Notes under the pieces: generated by a model
The model's input: the letters and a program-made list of their open reading frames with translations, nothing else
Told to the model about the DNA's origin: nothing
Databases searched by the model: none
Made by a program: the position numbers and the translations under genes
Origin: Tetrahymena thermophila SB210
Taxonomy: Eukaryota; Ciliophora; Oligohymenophorea; Hymenostomatida; Tetrahymenidae
Assembly: GCF_000189635.1 (NCBI RefSeq)
Contig: NW_002476431.1
Coordinates: 1 to 64,000 of the forward strand
Length of the DNA stretch: 64,000 nucleotides
Direction of reading: 5' to 3'
Shown here: positions 48,609-63,630 of the stretch, piece after piece
How the letters are laid out: each line of letters opens with the position of its first letter
Position numbering within the stretch: the first letter of the stretch is position 1

Positions 48609-51600
48609 AGATAAAATAAGTAAGTGTTTGGTCTTTTTTAATATCTTTTCAAAACCTATGTATTTATTGTGCATCAATAAACTTACCAACTAATTAATTA
48701 AGTAATAAATTCATAAGTGAATCTGTAAAAATAATATTTATAAATAAATAAATAATATTAAAATACATTCTGATCTAAAAAATAATAAAGCAAAATGAAT
48801 ATTTTTGTTTTAGTGTCTAAAATTTTTATATGTTTGTCTATCATTTAAAATTGTAAATTCTTTTTAATTGACTTTACTTTTTATCTTTATTTTTAGATTT
48901 AAAAATATCTCAAATAAAATATTATAATTTCATTGAGATAATTAAATTCGTGATATATTTTACACAATTATTTAGATACTTGCTATAATAATAAATATTT
49001 TACAATTAGATCCTAAATCATATTTCTTTATTTTAAATAAAATTTAGACTATCAAATTGCTTTAATAATATTAGTCAATATCTAAAAGTAAATAAATCAT
49101 TTTGAAATATATATAAACAAGTTTATTTCTAAATTTTATTTTTTATGCCTTTCATATTTATATTTTTAATTATAAAATATTAGCAGTTATTTTAATTTAA
49201 AAATTATTCTTCAAAGTATTAAACAGTGCAATTAATATTATTTTAAGTTTAGATAATGTATTTTATTTAAATTGAAATTTATAATTAAAGACATAAAAGG
49301 ATTTATTTAAAATTAAACATAGATATCAATAAATTCTTTCGTGGATTTATTGAAAGATTAATTATTACATAAATTTTAATCAACTTCTAAATCTAGAAAA
49401 AAAAGCTTGAAATAACTCAAAACTATTTAAATTTATATTAGATAGGTGTTTAGATAAAAGTATTTTGAATTGATATAATGTTACAGAAATATATTTTAAA
49501 TTATTAAAAATGAAATCCTATCTTTGTATCAATACTTAAAGAAATATTATTCACCAAATTTAAAATCTACAAGCTTGAATGAATAATCTTATTGATTGAT
49601 TTTAAATTTAAAAATTATAATTGTAGATTTCGTCATTAGTTTTATAACTCAGTAAATTGAAATTTTTTTATTTTAAATATATTTTAATTAACAATTTATT
49701 TACAATAACTAATTTTCTTGCGAAAACTTGAATGAAAGAATGTAATTAATTGAGTATTTAATTAAAGCTTTAAAAATTAGAGTTATTTAAAAGCTTGAAT
49801 TCAAGCAATATTTTAGAAGTAAAGAGTTATTTGCTTCTGAAAAATAAATCAGTGGAATTTAAATATAATTACTTAGTACAATATTTTAGATAAGCATAAT
49901 ATTGATTCTATAAATAGACAATTCAAGTTTTGGAATAAAAAGATTTATTTATTAAAGCAATTGTTTCTATTATTAATAATATAAGGAATAGACTTATAAT
50001 TAGATGTATTTAAGTAAGAAATTAAGGTGTATTTCATATATTGAGTTTTTGCTTTAGCCAGGTAAACAGCTTAATAAAAAACTTTAAAGAGAAAAAATCT
50101 AATAAAACACAATTGGTTTATCTGTTAATGAACGTAATGCTAATTATTTAGTATTGTTACATTAGAAATTGATTACTGGATTAATAAAGAAAATTTATAA
50201 TTAGATAAATAAAAGTAAAGTTAATTTTATATAAATTAAATGCATTTTGTTCTAAAAAAAGATACTTTTTGATAAAGATAATAAATGATATTTATTTTTA
50301 ATAAAAATGAGAAATTCAAAAATAAATTGAATATTATCAATTCACAATAACTTCTAAGTTTCCTAAATTGTTTACTTTCTTTTTTATATTGACCTTATGT
50401 AATTGCTGATATAAATAAATAAATTGTATTTCTTATTGTTTCAAAAAATAAATTCATTCAGTACTCTTATAGGATGCTAATACTTATTACATAATTTTAA
50501 AAAATATAAAAAAAATCAAGCAATTTTTGTAAAAAAATGTATTTTTAATGAGAAAAAATTTTTATTTTTTTTTGCTTACATTTTTTTGAATTATAATTTT
50601 AACCTTGATATACAAAAATGAGTTATTAGAAAAAAATGTTTTTGGTAAATTTAAAAAAATGGTTTAAATTCATAATAACAAACCAACAATTTCAAAGATT
50701 TTTTCTAGAAAAACAATAATATGGAATATTATTTAAATATAAAGGTAAAATTTTATTATAATGCGTCGATATAATTACTCTTAGTTTTATTTATTAAAAT
50801 TCTATAAAATTTTCAAATATTTTAATTGCATTTTATAATTTATCATCTAGATCCTAATTAGATAATTGAAGCTAATATTGAGATTATTGATAACTTTTCA
50901 ATTCATTGTATTTTTTAAAAAGATAAATACTGTAAGCTATTTTTGTAAGTATTTTTCACTTTTAAAGTTTACTGAGATGAATGTTTTTAAATTGTAATAT
51001 TCTGTTTAATCTAAAAATATCCAAATAAAAAATCGAATTCAAATGTTTTTATATGAAAATCTTGAGCTAAATTAACTTTTTAATTGATAAAATATGAATT
51101 TTATTGGAGGGAAATCGATTATAAAGATTAAGTATAAAAATAAAATAGTAATTATATTTGCAAGTATATTTAAAATATTCTTATTATTACTTTAATATTT
51201 ACACTATTTTAAATAGTTTTTAATAAAATTATATGTAATCTTACACTAAATTAAAGATGTAATCCAACTATGAGAAATTTAGATTTAAAAAAAGGCAAAT
51301 AAGTATAGTAAAATCGTTCTATGGTTTATCTTTTATAATCTTTTTTGAATAATGAGCAGAAAAAAATAATTGTTTGGGCTTTAAAAAAAACTCCAAATTA
51401 TGAATTACATGATTAATTCAAATATTAATTAAATTTCTTTATAATCTTTGAGATATAAAACAAGGATATTTTAATTATCAGTAAACGTGCTTGCATTAAA
51501 TTAAAATTTGATTTTTTATTTTTCTTAAATTTATTTACTCTATTAAAATTAAATTCATTGCTTTCTATTAAATTAATTGCAAAAAAAATGCATAAAGACA

Positions 51601-54118
51601 AATTTTCATTAAATAAAATATTCTCCAACACCAAGATAGCTTAGTCAATGTCTATTTTTAAAGTGATAAAAATTAGCAATATAAATACAAATATTACATG
51701 GATTTTTCTTTATTTTAATTAAAGCATAGTAATTATTTGATTTTGTAATATGATGTATTTTACAAATAAAGGGTAAAATAGTTCTTGTAAAGAGGCTGGA
51801 AGATATTTCTTTGATTAAATAATTTTTGCATTAAAGCTTCATTTTTGAACAGTAATACATAACAAAAACTAAATATTTAAATTAATATTTAATATTAACA
51901 AATGATTACAAAAAATAAAATAAATAAATAAATAATATTGAAGCCTTTTTTTATATAAATATTTAATAAAGATTAGATTACAGTTATCAATGAAACCTGA
52001 TTGATATTCCTCTATTCTTTTATAAAAGATATTAAAAATATTAACTATATCATTCATTTAAATAAGTAAATGCTTTTGGAGTCTCAAAATTTTTTAACTT
52101 TTTAAAGTTAAGAAAATACATATTTTATCTTTTTGTTAGTAAAATTTACTGATTTTAGAAAGTATCATTAAAATTTTAAAATAGCATTTAATAATTTATT
52201 TAAATTATTTAAAATTTTTTATCTTATAAAAATACATAAGATTAGTATATATATCAATCATTATTTGTATGTATCTATGTGTGTATTTTATTATATCATA
52301 CCCATAATCAAATTATAACTAGCAATTTTAATTATTATAAAAAAATTGAGATTGGGTTTGATTTTCGAGTAAACTAACTAGTGAAGATTTACAAGGCTTT
52401 TCTTTAATTTAGAACTCATTTTTTCAAGTTTTTGAATCTATAAAGAATGTGGGCATATTATGTTTATAGAATAAATTTCCTTTTTTAAATTTTCATATCA
52501 GTAAAAATGGGTTTAAATCTGCATTATCGCATAAAGTATAAAGCAAGCAATTAATCTTTATAATTTCTCACTTGTGGTATTTTTAAAATACCAACCAAAT
52601 ATTATGAGGTAAAATTTAAAAAATAGAGACTAGTTCTAGAATTTTGTATAATAATAATAAATGTTAAATGGATGTGCCTGTATATAGAAAGCGGATGAAC
52701 TAATTATTATACTAAAAAATAAATAGACTCTATAGAAATTTAAATTTAAAAATTGTACTCGATAGTTAAAAAATAAAAATAATCCTATTATTTTTACATG
52801 AAAAAAAGTGCCATTTAATGAAGTGTAAATATCTAATTTGAATTGTGAGGAAAATAGTACGATCTAAAAACGAAAAAATATAAAGATTGAGAGTAAAGGT
52901 TTAGATCAATTAATTTTAGTATGAATATATAACAAATGGTTATTAATAAAAAATTAAAATTGTTGAAAGTCTTTTATTGATTTTAATTTCTTTAATTTGC
53001 ATAAATCGAATAAATTAGAAAAACTACGAATTATATTATAACATTTTGATTTTAAAGAAAGTTGGCTAGCCTAATATAAATATATATTTCAAACTCAAAA
53101 ATTATTAATAATTAATCGCTTATCATTTATTTAATATTACTTTTATCTGATAGAATCTATTTTTCTAAGTATAATCTTGTTTCTTCAGAATCAATTCAAA
53201 GACTATCTATTTTCTGTTTTAAATAGTTAATGTAATGTTTTCTTTTTACTGTTATGGAAGCTGTAAGATTCCTGATTAGTATTATAATTATTAATTTTGT
53301 TGAATTCCTATAGTAATAGACTATTATTATTTTTATTACAAAAATAATTTGCTTCTAAGTAAATATAGAGAATATATACCAAATAAAAATAATTTGATGT
53401 AAATAATGGGTATAAATCAACTTCTTTTTAAATTTACAAAATTTTCGATAACTACAAATGCTTTTCATATTAGTATAAATATGAATTAAATATTGCTCTA
53501 AAAAATAACTATAGGCTGCTAGAAAATGGATTTTTTTTTTAAATTAAGAGAATACAAAAATTATTTGGGGATAAAAAATATTAAAGATATACAGACATAT
53601 GAAGCTAAGTAGGAACTAACTCATTCATTTTCTATTTATGATTATAATAAAAATGTAATACTTACTTTCTTCCAACACACACACACTCATACATACATAA
53701 TAAAAAAATATAAGGTGAGAAAGAAAAATAAGTTAAAATGTATGAAATTAAGGCAAGTAATTTAATTTATGGTTCAATGGTCATTTAAGGGGGAAGATAT
53801 GAAAAAATAAATAATTCAACGTGATTTACGGTAATTGATCTAGATATACTTTAAGATTTTATATAAAAGGAAACCACTTGCAAGGAATTAATTAAATTTT
53901 TTAGAAAGCTTACAAGAAAAAAGCTTATATTCAAAGAAATTCTGAATTGATATAATTAAATAAAATAAAAAAAAATATTAAAAAAAAAATAAATCAGAAT
54001 TCTATCCTTTCTAATATTTTTTATTCAAAACTAAAAATAAACTACTAATTTTTGAGTAAAAAGAAAATTATTCTCTTCCAACATCAAATATATCAAATTC
54101 TCATATAAAACGAATAAA
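48609..54118. other. 5.5-kb region with no supported gene
   Basis: Strongly AT-rich. The longest ciliate-code frame, 51270-51740 (156 codons), has plausible residues only in its first ~50 codons and then becomes hydrophobic low-complexity, so I do not call it. A CA microsatellite lies at about 53674-53687. The region probably includes promoters and untranslated ends of the flanking genes. Confidence 0.5.
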
Positions 54119-54841
54119 ATGATAAGTACTCACTCAATCAACAGTAAACGCTCTAGCTCCAATATTGATGCTTAACAATACGAGCCTTCTGTTAAGAAAG
54201 TCCATAGTATTTCTAGCTCTGATTCATAAATAGCCCCAAGAGTTTCATCTGGAAATAAAAAAATGTTTACCAGAGCTCCTATGGGAGACTTTTTTGCAAA
54301 ATGTGGCTTGATAAGTCGCGGATAACAGGTTTTTGAAGACTTTTTTATTTAAGAAGATAAGATTGATTACTATCCTTTAATAAAAACTACCCAAATTATT
54401 GAGAAAACTCCTTTCTCATCAAATTTTATTGATTATAACTCAAGTATGAATCTTGCTGTTTAAGCTAAGTGTCTCAGCTCAATTTGTTTAAATGAATCTG
54501 AATAAAGTTGCTCAAGTAAAAACTAGTAACAATAATAATTATTGCTCGAAACTCGTGCCCGCGAAGAAAGCTCGGAATTCTCCATTAATTGCGGTGAAGA
54601 AGAAGAAGATTAAATTGAAGGTGGTCATAAATGCAATTTTTTGACTGAACAAATTGAACCATCTGCCTAAATTATTATTTCAGGATGCGAATCAGCCTAG
54701 CCCATCGCTAGAGATAATTAGAACCTAACTTAAGGCCACGATATCGAATCGGATCAATAATATAACTATGTTGAAGAAGATTTCGCAACTTTGTAAGAAT
54801 ACTCAGAAATCAAGGTGATCGAAATTGTAAAATATGATTGA
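54119..54841 (+). CDS. Serine-rich acidic protein of unknown function, 240 aa
   Basis: Single exon, TGA at 54839-54841. The N-terminus is Ser-rich and basic (MISTHSINSKRSSSNIDA, then KKVHSISSSDSQ). A more ordered central part follows, APMGDFFAKCGLISRGQQVF and EDKIDYYPLIKTTQIIEKTP. After a short Q tract (QQQQQLLLETR) come acidic stretches (GEEEEDQIEGG, YVEEDFATLQEYSE). Codons such as CGC, GCC, TCG, GTG and GGC are more frequent than in neighbouring genes, which often marks higher expression or a different origin. There is no signal peptide or membrane segment, so it is probably cytosolic or nuclear. I do not recognise a family. The central GDFF...EDFF segment is the best candidate for a conserved motif. 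Confidence 0.8.
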
Positions 54842-57800
54842 AGAAATAAATACCTTGGAAAGAGTAAACAACAAATAATTAAAAAGTTTTTAAAAAAACA
54901 AACAAACAAATATACATAACAAATAAATAAATAAATTTCAAATTGAATTATCTCAAATCAAAAAGATATTTGTATTAAACAAAAATCTTTTGAACAAATA
55001 AGATAAATATATATTAATCAAAAAATATAATTGAAATGAATAATAAATATCAAACAAATAATAATAATTATAAAATCATAACAATGGGCTTCACATCAAA
55101 CAATCTATCATCTAACTTTCTACCCTACCAGATATAAAATAGGAAAATAATGATGTGACAAATGTAATTAAAAAATTTATATTAGGACAAAAAAAAAATA
55201 ATAACAAAATCAGCTATTACTATTCATTTAAATTTAAAAAACATAAAACTATTTATAATAACAAGATATAAAATTACTGACTATATTTATTTGCAAATAC
55301 TAACCAAACATTCTAAGCAAAACTAACAATTTTACTATTTATTTAGAGCTTCTTGCTAAAAAAACTACCCATATCAATTCTCTCTCCTCTTTAACTTCAA
55401 TTTCTATTAGCCTAAAAAGTTAATTGAATGAGGCAAAAACTAACATATGTAAGAATAATTACTAAATTATAATTTAAACTTACATAAATTAGGTTATCTT
55501 ATAATTTCGCTTTGCCCCTTAATTTATTTCTTTTAGTTATGTCTTATAAATTCAGTAATAAGATAGATTAACTAACTAATAAATAAATAAATAATTCAAG
55601 TGGGTTAAAAAAAGAATTTGGAGACAAAGAAGGAAGTAGGAGAATAAAAAAAGTAATTAATTTTGGGAAATAAAAAAATAGCTTGAATAACTATTAATTT
55701 ATTTTACTAACTATCTAACTAACTAAATTGACTAGTTAGTATTTTAGGTCTATTGATTTAAAAGAGGAAATTTATCTATATTATTTCCACTAACTAAAAC
55801 TTCTTCTATTTTCTATTCATAAAAACAAAAACTGATAAATTTTTAAAAATAATTACTTGCAAGCGACATAATAAAAAGCTCTTCTAATTAAATAATTTTT
55901 CCCTCAATGTTTTTGTAAAATCAATAAAGAAATCCTATCCTTAAGGCTCATTCATATATAAACAAGCATACCGTACTACTTTCTCAAACTGTAGACCTTT
56001 TAAAAATACAAAAGCAAGAAATCTAAAAAAAGCACCAAATTCCAAAGTCTCATACACAATCAAACAATCCAATTCAAATCAATTATTAACCAATTCGTGT
56101 GATGACCCTTTAATCGATTGACAGGTCTCACATTTATTTATACAATATTATCTAATAAATTTGTTATATTATTCTATTTAAAAAATCATAATATTTTGTA
56201 AATTGCATATAAATTAATCCATCCATCCATTCCATCACAAAAAGTGATGACATGACATATTCTTAAATTATTTTATTAAAAACACTTTCAAATTAATCTT
56301 GCCACTTTATTTTATTTTAATTATAAATTTCTTTTAGATTATAAAAATTCTACTTCATTTTTTTGTGATAAATGGAAATAAAAAATATATTTATTTGCTT
56401 CATCATCAAATTTACATTTTCTTGAAGATATTAAGTTATGTTCCCCGATTAAAAAATAATTATTTAATCAGCTAATCAATAATATAAGCTTTTCAGTTCT
56501 ATAACTATGTAGTTTTTTCTTCAAACGTAAGATTCCTTTTTATTATATCATTTTATCGAATTCAATCTTTAAAGTTAATAGAAGAGTACCAAGTAGCAAA
56601 TTGAAAAATAAATATATAATAACTTTTATTATAAATATTAGCTTATCTTACTGTTCTTTAACTTATAAATGACGCAATCTAGAAAAATGATTGGTGGAGT
56701 GCATACTAACTTTATATTGTTTAGCCTTTACTTATAAACACTAAAGAAAAATCAAAATTATAAAAAGCATCTGTTTATCAGTTTAAAAAAAAATACTTTC
56801 AAAAATTGAATTTAATAGAACTCAATAATTTTTAAAATACAAAGAGAATTTTTTAACTAATAAGTATTTTTGTTACGTTTTATGAGTTAATCAAAAACAA
56901 TCTACTTAATTTTCAGTTTTTTAAGATTTTCACATTAGTTCATAATTCTTTAAATTCTCAGAAATAATGAAAATGTGTGACACAAATTGGAATTAAAATA
57001 AAACTTAATAGTAGAAATGCAAATAAAATTCGATTCAAAAAAAATAATAAATGATAAATCTAAATTAAATTTGATTTTTATTTTCTTTCATTCGATCACA
57101 TTTAATTTTAACATTTTTACAAATTATTGAATTGCGTTACAGATAATAGAAAGCCTGTCCTGATAATAATTATTAATCTCTCTGTTTTAATTTACAGTTT
57201 ACTTTATAAAATTCATACCAACTTTTATGTTAATAATTTTACTGCTCCCCTGAATTTTTACACAAAAATTATGTAAAAAATAAAAACATTTTCCAATAAA
57301 TACTTTGAAGGCACACTTATATCAAGTACTTAGGCTTGAAAATTTATTATCTTCAAAACCAAATTTTCTTAAAAAGCTGCTTCAATTATTTGAAATGAAA
57401 ATTCTTTTTTTTTTTTGTGATAATGTGTAAAAAAATATACTAACACAATAATGAATAAGGATTTCAATAAAAGAAATTTTTATAATGAAACTATATACTT
57501 TCTTAAAATTCATCTAAATAAAATACATTATTATATTTGAATTAATTTTTATGCTTTTCTGCTGAGTACTTGCAATCTTATCGATATTACAAAGGAAAAA
57601 TTTTAAAATGCTGTAAACATATACAGCTATTTCATGGTTAATAATAAATCGATGTATTATCTAAAATGTTTCTACTCACAGCAGTAAATACATTTTTATT
57701 TTAAACATGAAATACTTATGATAAGATCTTAAAATTTATAGCGGTCTGTTTGTTGATAAATAATAAATATTTTATTTAAAATTATACATTAATTTTTAAA

Positions 57801-60403
57801 AATTTTATCAAACTCACAGTTTTTAATTCTAAATAATTATAATATTTTATTTTAAAATTTGTTCTATTTTTAAAGCAAGAATAAAATTGGTCAATAAAAT
57901 TTTAGAAATTGGAGCGCTATTGATGTTAGTATTATTCTATCAATCGAAAATAGGTATGTTAGATATTTATCTATTTAATAATATTACTAATCTTTATGAA
58001 CAATGATTGACCTAACCTTACTTAAAAATCTTTGAGGAAATAATAAATTTGTAATTTAATCTAAATAATATATAAATTCTTATCCACTCAATTTTTACAT
58101 ACCAAATATTGAAAGTATAAAAGAAGAAATAATAGATTACCATTGATCCTCAATAATTAAGGTATTCTCATTCCAGATTTTATGCTTGGTTGAGTGCACT
58201 CGTGAAAATATTAGTAAGAAACCTTAATATAAAGAAGTCTTAATTAATGAGGATTGAAGGTAAATATTATTTGTACAAATTAACATATTTATTAGAAGCA
58301 AATCAATTTAGACACGCTTTTGGAATTGATACAATCTAAACTGTTAGTAATATTTAGGATAAAACAACAATTTTTTATAAGTTTATTATTCTTTGTAAAA
58401 TTTTAGTAATAATACTTTTGGATATAGTTTTTTATAATTAAATTCTTTTATAGCGATAAAATATCAATAAATTAATCCATGCATCTATTTTTCTTTCCAT
58501 TATTATTCACATATTAAATAATTTATTAATTTAAATTTATATATTTAATTTTAGTATTAAATATACACCACAAAATGTTAGAGTTTGAAATATTTAGTGA
58601 TGTATTACTAAAGCTTTCATTTTTAGAACCAACTTTAATTAATAAAATAATATAATTCTCAATTGCAAGATATTATCTTTTAATCTTCTAATTGGCGCTC
58701 ACACAAACATACTAATAAATTAAATAAATATTTTTAAATTTGAGATTGAAATATTCATTTAATAATAAATGAATATCAAAATTTTTTGGATTCTTAAAAT
58801 TGAATAATTACCAAACAAGGTATTTATTTTTTATTTGCAAAAACAAAATTTACATTAAATATTTGTAGATATTCACAAATGATTTTTAAAATTTAATTCT
58901 AATTGTTTATCATTCATTATTTTTGTATTTTTTAATATAAGAAGGAGAGAGTTTATATTATTAAAAAAATCGTTTTAGTAATATACAACAAATTCATTTA
59001 GAATTTTTACTAAAAGATTATTTGAAATAACTTCTGACTTTATAAATATATTAATATTTACAACTAGGAAAGCTTTCAAGTATTTAATATAAATGCAAAT
59101 TTTGTTTGTTATTTATTGATCACAAGCAAGCTATTTATTCATTTTAATCTAAAACATGATTGATTATCATTAATTTATTTTTTTAAAATCATAATTTAAA
59201 TACTGGGCAATTTTACTAATTACTTCTAACTACTCACCAAGCAAAAAATAAAGCACAAACTTTATTCTTTACAAGTAACTTAACTTTTAGGGAGTTGCTT
59301 ACTCTAAAATTTCATATTATAAAACTATTTGGAAATTTTTTTTTTAATTACATTTTGTGTTTTTAAAATTATATTTATAGATTTTGCATCAAAGACCATT
59401 AATTTATTGAATTTAAAATTTAAAGCTATGAAATGCAATACATTTTTTCCAAAAGAATTTGAGTAACTAACAAAGAATGCGAATATTATTTGAAAATTTG
59501 TATTTATTTTTTCATGGTTTACTCTATTTTGTTAAAACTAACCAAATACTCTTTAAAAATAGATTTGTTTGTTATATCTATTAATATCTTTTGATAAATT
59601 TACGTTTAATAAAATGACAATATATTCATATTATCCTACCTACAATATTTAATGCATAGATTATTTCAAATTTTATTGGCTATTTTCATTTAAAAATCAT
59701 AATTTTTATCTTCAAAGAAATATAGAGATGTTATGAGATGAATTATTTATTGTATACAAATAAAAGTATAAATGATTTTATGTTACATTAATCAATAAAT
59801 ATAAGTTATCAAATGAATATTTACTTCAAAATAATAGAAGGATATTAATAATCTTATACAATTATTGTAATTTAGAGTTTATGGTTCTTAATTACAAAGT
59901 TTAATTATAAAGATGTTAACACTTACCTCAAAAACATATTTAGAATATTTTATTTCTTAATACTTAACTAGAATAGTGATGCAATTACAAATATGCATAC
60001 CAAAATATATTCTTTCGTATTTTACAGACTTATGTTTTAAAAAGTAATTTATGGATTTTGATCTCAAATCTCATAAAAGCACAAACCTTTTGAAGACAAA
60101 TTTATAAATTTTTTAATTTAAATTAAAGATAAGAGATTTCCTCAGAAAAGTTAAGCTTTGATGCTTTGTTACATTAAGTTTATAATTAAGGTTACTAGTA
60201 TTTAAATTATATTATGAAATCAAGCAATCCATACAAATTTATTGACAATTATATAAAATAATTTTAAAATGAATAAAATTAGTTTAAAGTCATGAAAAAT
60301 ATAAACAAATTTAAAAAGAATCTTTAAAAAAAACACTTCGTTCGTTGAAATTAAAATATAATTTTTCGTCTATAAATTAATTAAGTCTATCTTATTTAAT
60401 TGA
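54842..60403. other. 5.5-kb region with no supported gene
   Basis: The first ~1.3 kb (to about 56100) is richer in C and has CTAACTAACT-type short repeats (near 55706-55740), possibly a long 3' UTR. GTGATGA occurs at 56099-56105 and 56244-56250 without a matching CTGA box, so no C/D snoRNA is called. The remainder to the LMBR1 gene is AT-rich without coding character. Confidence 0.5.
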
Positions 60404-62843
60404 TCATAAATCTTCATCTTCTAATAATTTTTCTAAATATGTTTATCTATCTTCTACATCTATTTTTTTATTTTCTATCTTTTAAGTAGGAATCTCTTCA
60501 GATTTGTTATCAACATCCTAAAGTTGAATTTCTTTTGTGCTTGGATCTTATAATTTTTCTTCTTCTTTTTTTCTAGCTTTCATGATCAAATCTTAGCCTT
60601 CTTCAATCAAACTACTATTGTAGGTATCGGTGAATTAGAAACTTTCTAGTCCAAATAGAGAAAGTACCTTACCATAGAGATCAAATAGATTGAATAGACA
60701 AAACAAAACGAGTAGTGAAGGGAAAAAATTAGTGAAGTCTGAACCTAAAACAGGTACAATATTAACATTTCCAAGTACTTTATTAAAAGCTGTGTCAGTA
60801 ATATTTATCATTTCTAGGTAATTATAGCACAAAGGAGCAGCTACACGTGAGAAATTAACAGATGCAAATAAAAGACTAGCAGCATCAGTGTGTTTATTAG
60901 GATACAAACCGAAGAATCCACTGATTTTTAATCTAAAAAGACCATAATAAACATTAAAAATCATAAAAAGTAAAGGAATAAGGGTAACTATTTAGACACC
61001 AAAAACACTAAGTTCAAATGAAAGTAGAGCCTAAACAAACCAACCCAAAATAGATAAATCCTTGTCCCAAAACAGACTTATTTCACTTAGAAGCACAATT
61101 ATACTCATAGCTGATAAAAAAACACTCCAGATAGCCTTAATTTACTTCTTAGTACTCATGTACCAGTACCATTCTACTTTATTACGGAGTTCAGCTTAAA
61201 AGCCTATTTAAATAAGTTTAAAAATTGGTAATTTATTTTTAGGGAAATTAACTAAAATTTCAAGATAATTTTCACTTCTGTATATAAAATAATTAATTTG
61301 TTTATAGAAACATAAAAAATTTGCTTTAAAAATGTTTAAAATTACAAAATTTAAAGCTTCTTTAAAAGCTTTTGAAAGGATTTTATGATTCTAAATAAGT
61401 TTTTAACAAAAAAATTACCTGTTCTAGGTTTTCTTAGAGTAGACTCTATGACTTTTTTAGATTCATTATCTTAATTACTAATTATATCTTATAACCAGAA
61501 AGCCTTCTTTAAAAGAGATTTCCAATTACTGCCTGACCTGTATGCAAGTATTAAATTAAAAATTATAAGCAAAAGCATAATCTAAAAATATAAATATGGT
61601 AATATAACTACCTTCTGAATTCAGACCAGTTGTGCTTAACTTACTTTCTTAGCTCTACTACACTATCAAATGTGTAATGGATATTTTTCTTTTATGAGTA
61701 TGAACGCTAGCTATCTTTATCTTCTATATCAGGCTCCTATTAAGCTTTTAAACAAGAAATTAATTTATTTACAACAACTTAATCTATTTTTCAAACTTTC
61801 TTAAATATAAAAATTTTTGATAATAAAATTAGATCACAGAAATGTAATGTGAAATGATATTTGCTTTTTTAAATCCTTTTAAGTAGCATTTTTAAATTTA
61901 ATATTTAATAAAAACCAATCTATATCTTACAGAATTGTTGTTAATTATATATTGAGAATGTATCTCAATCTTAAAAAAATTAATTAACAAATTAATTTAT
62001 TTTCTTTTAAATTTTAATTTAAAAATATAAACTAAATAATTATAGCTTTTATTAAAATATTTTATATGAATTAATTTAATTTCATGTAATATTACCTAAC
62101 TTAATTATTTTTGCAGGAACTAAGTGGATTATATTATCACAGTAGAAGAGAATATCTTTAGAAGATTTTTCAATTCTTTTTATTTCTAGTACGTCTTTAA
62201 GGTTAGAAATAAGCTCTAAGAAAGATTCTTCTTATTCTTTTTTGATTTAAGCAGCTCTGAAACATAGATATTTCATTTATAACTTATCGTTTGTAGTACG
62301 AAAATGAGATCTAGGTACTGTTACTAGGGAATATCCTAAAAGAATCATGATTTAAAAAATACCCCAGCAATTTGCTAAACTTTTAAGGAATGTTATTAAC
62401 CCGTATCCATTCATCATATCTGTTGACTCAAGAATTACAACTGAAACAATAGTTAATCCTCCAACTATACCAAAGAATTATGTATTCTTTTTCAAAGTGT
62501 ACTACCACTTTCTTTCATGATCTAAGTAGCCACATTCCTAATAATCCTCCATAAGTGGTATAATTATCCAACATAAAAGCATAACTAACCAGAAATATAT
62601 TCCGTGTACTAATTTAAGAGTGAAGAATTCTGGAATGTCTTCTTAAGGAATATTATTTTGCTAAGAATATATTTTTAAGTAAACATCAACAGGTAGAAGA
62701 AGGATTTAACCAAAACTTAAAAACCAGTCAATGAACACAACCAATTTAACAAATAACGAGACTTCTTTATTACTATGATGCTAAATAAACCATAAGATAA
62801 ATATGCACAAGCATCCTAACTCCGCATAAGCAACTATAAACAT
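60404..62843 (-). CDS. LMBR1-domain multipass membrane protein (LMBD2 type), 601 aa
   Basis: Four exons on the minus strand: 62843-62096, 61783-61645, 61537-61419 and 61203-60404. Introns are 312, 107 and 215 nt, GT/AG, all phases consistent. The layout matches animal LMBD2 (~600-700 aa). There is an N-terminal bundle of about five membrane helices (MFIVAYAELGCLCIFILWF, LVVFIDWFLSFGQILLLPVD, LLCWIIIPLME, GGLTIVSVVIL, GIFQIMILLGYSLVTVPRS). A long cytosolic coiled loop with NWKSLLKKAFWLQDI follows, then EWYWYM and four further helices. The conserved HTDAASLLF, RVAAPLCYNYL and GKVLSLFGLESF segments and an acidic, coiled C-tail complete it. Family members act in receptor trafficking and signalling; the role in ciliates is unknown. 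The frame stays open upstream of the chosen ATG, but no earlier ATG is seen and the N-terminus aligns with LMBD2. Confidence 0.93.
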
Positions 62844-63630
62844 GCTTGCTAACCTTAAAACTATGAGATAATTTAAAAATATCTGCTTGCTAACTAAAGC
62901 TTATAATTTACTTAATCTACTATAATTCTATTAGCTAACTAACTACTCTTTTGTAATGTAATTAATTAATTAATAATTGAAATATTTGTTTTTAATAAAA
63001 AAAAAGCTATATGTTTTTTAAGAAGTATTAATTAATTATAACATATATTATAAATTTTTATTATCTAATTTTGAAAATTTATTTAAATAATTTATTAGTA
63101 TAGAATATTTAATAAATTTGCATTTAAACTTTTATTCATTTTTCATAAAGACTAATAATATTTTTATTTTACTGCATATTAATTTTAATATTGTTCATCC
63201 ATTATTTGCAATTATCTTAAAAAGATATAAAATATATAAATTCTATTCCATATAATATAAATCAATTTAATTGTCTATTACAAACTATTTCCTATTAAAT
63301 TAAAGTATTTTTATTATTTCAAAAATTTTTCTTTAAGTTAAAAAGTTTTCAATTAAGCGAAACAAACATCTTTTAATTTATTTTTTAATTTTTATATTAC
63401 AAATGATTTGTTGACAATAAATTGCTAAAGCAATAAGATGATAATAATATTACGATTTTTATAGATTACCTGTATATAAGGAGAGGAGGGTATCAAAAAT
63501 TTATAACTAAATATATTTCGTTAAATATGTAGGTAATATTTATAGAAACTTTATTATATATTATTTTATTTGAAAAAATTTAAATATTTAAAAGAGAAAT
63601 TTAGAAAAAAAATAAATTTTTTGTATAAAA
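62844..63630. other. Divergent intergenic region
   Basis: AT-rich promoter region between the LMBR1-family gene and the gene that leaves the window. The LMBR1 frame remains open upstream of its ATG to about 62990. No other feature is seen. Confidence 0.5.

Noticed and set aside
51270..51740. 156-codon ciliate-code ORF
   Set aside because: With only TGA as stop, AT-rich DNA gives such frames by chance. After the first ~50 codons the residues become low-complexity hydrophobic and no splice or homology signal supports it.
53769..53945. 58-codon ORF starting MVQWSFKGEDMKK
   Set aside because: Short, no recognisable domain, and it lies in what is probably the upstream region of the Ser-rich gene.
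56099..56250. Two GTGATGA boxes suggesting a C/D snoRNA
   Set aside because: No CTGA D box at the right spacing and no terminal stem was found.
61206..61418. Alternative start of the last LMBR1-gene exon further upstream, a long open frame (SKAFKEALNF...YRSENYLEIL)
   Set aside because: It does not match splice phase with exon 3. The splice at AAATAG|GCTTTT keeps phase and gives the spacing before EWYW seen in LMBD2.
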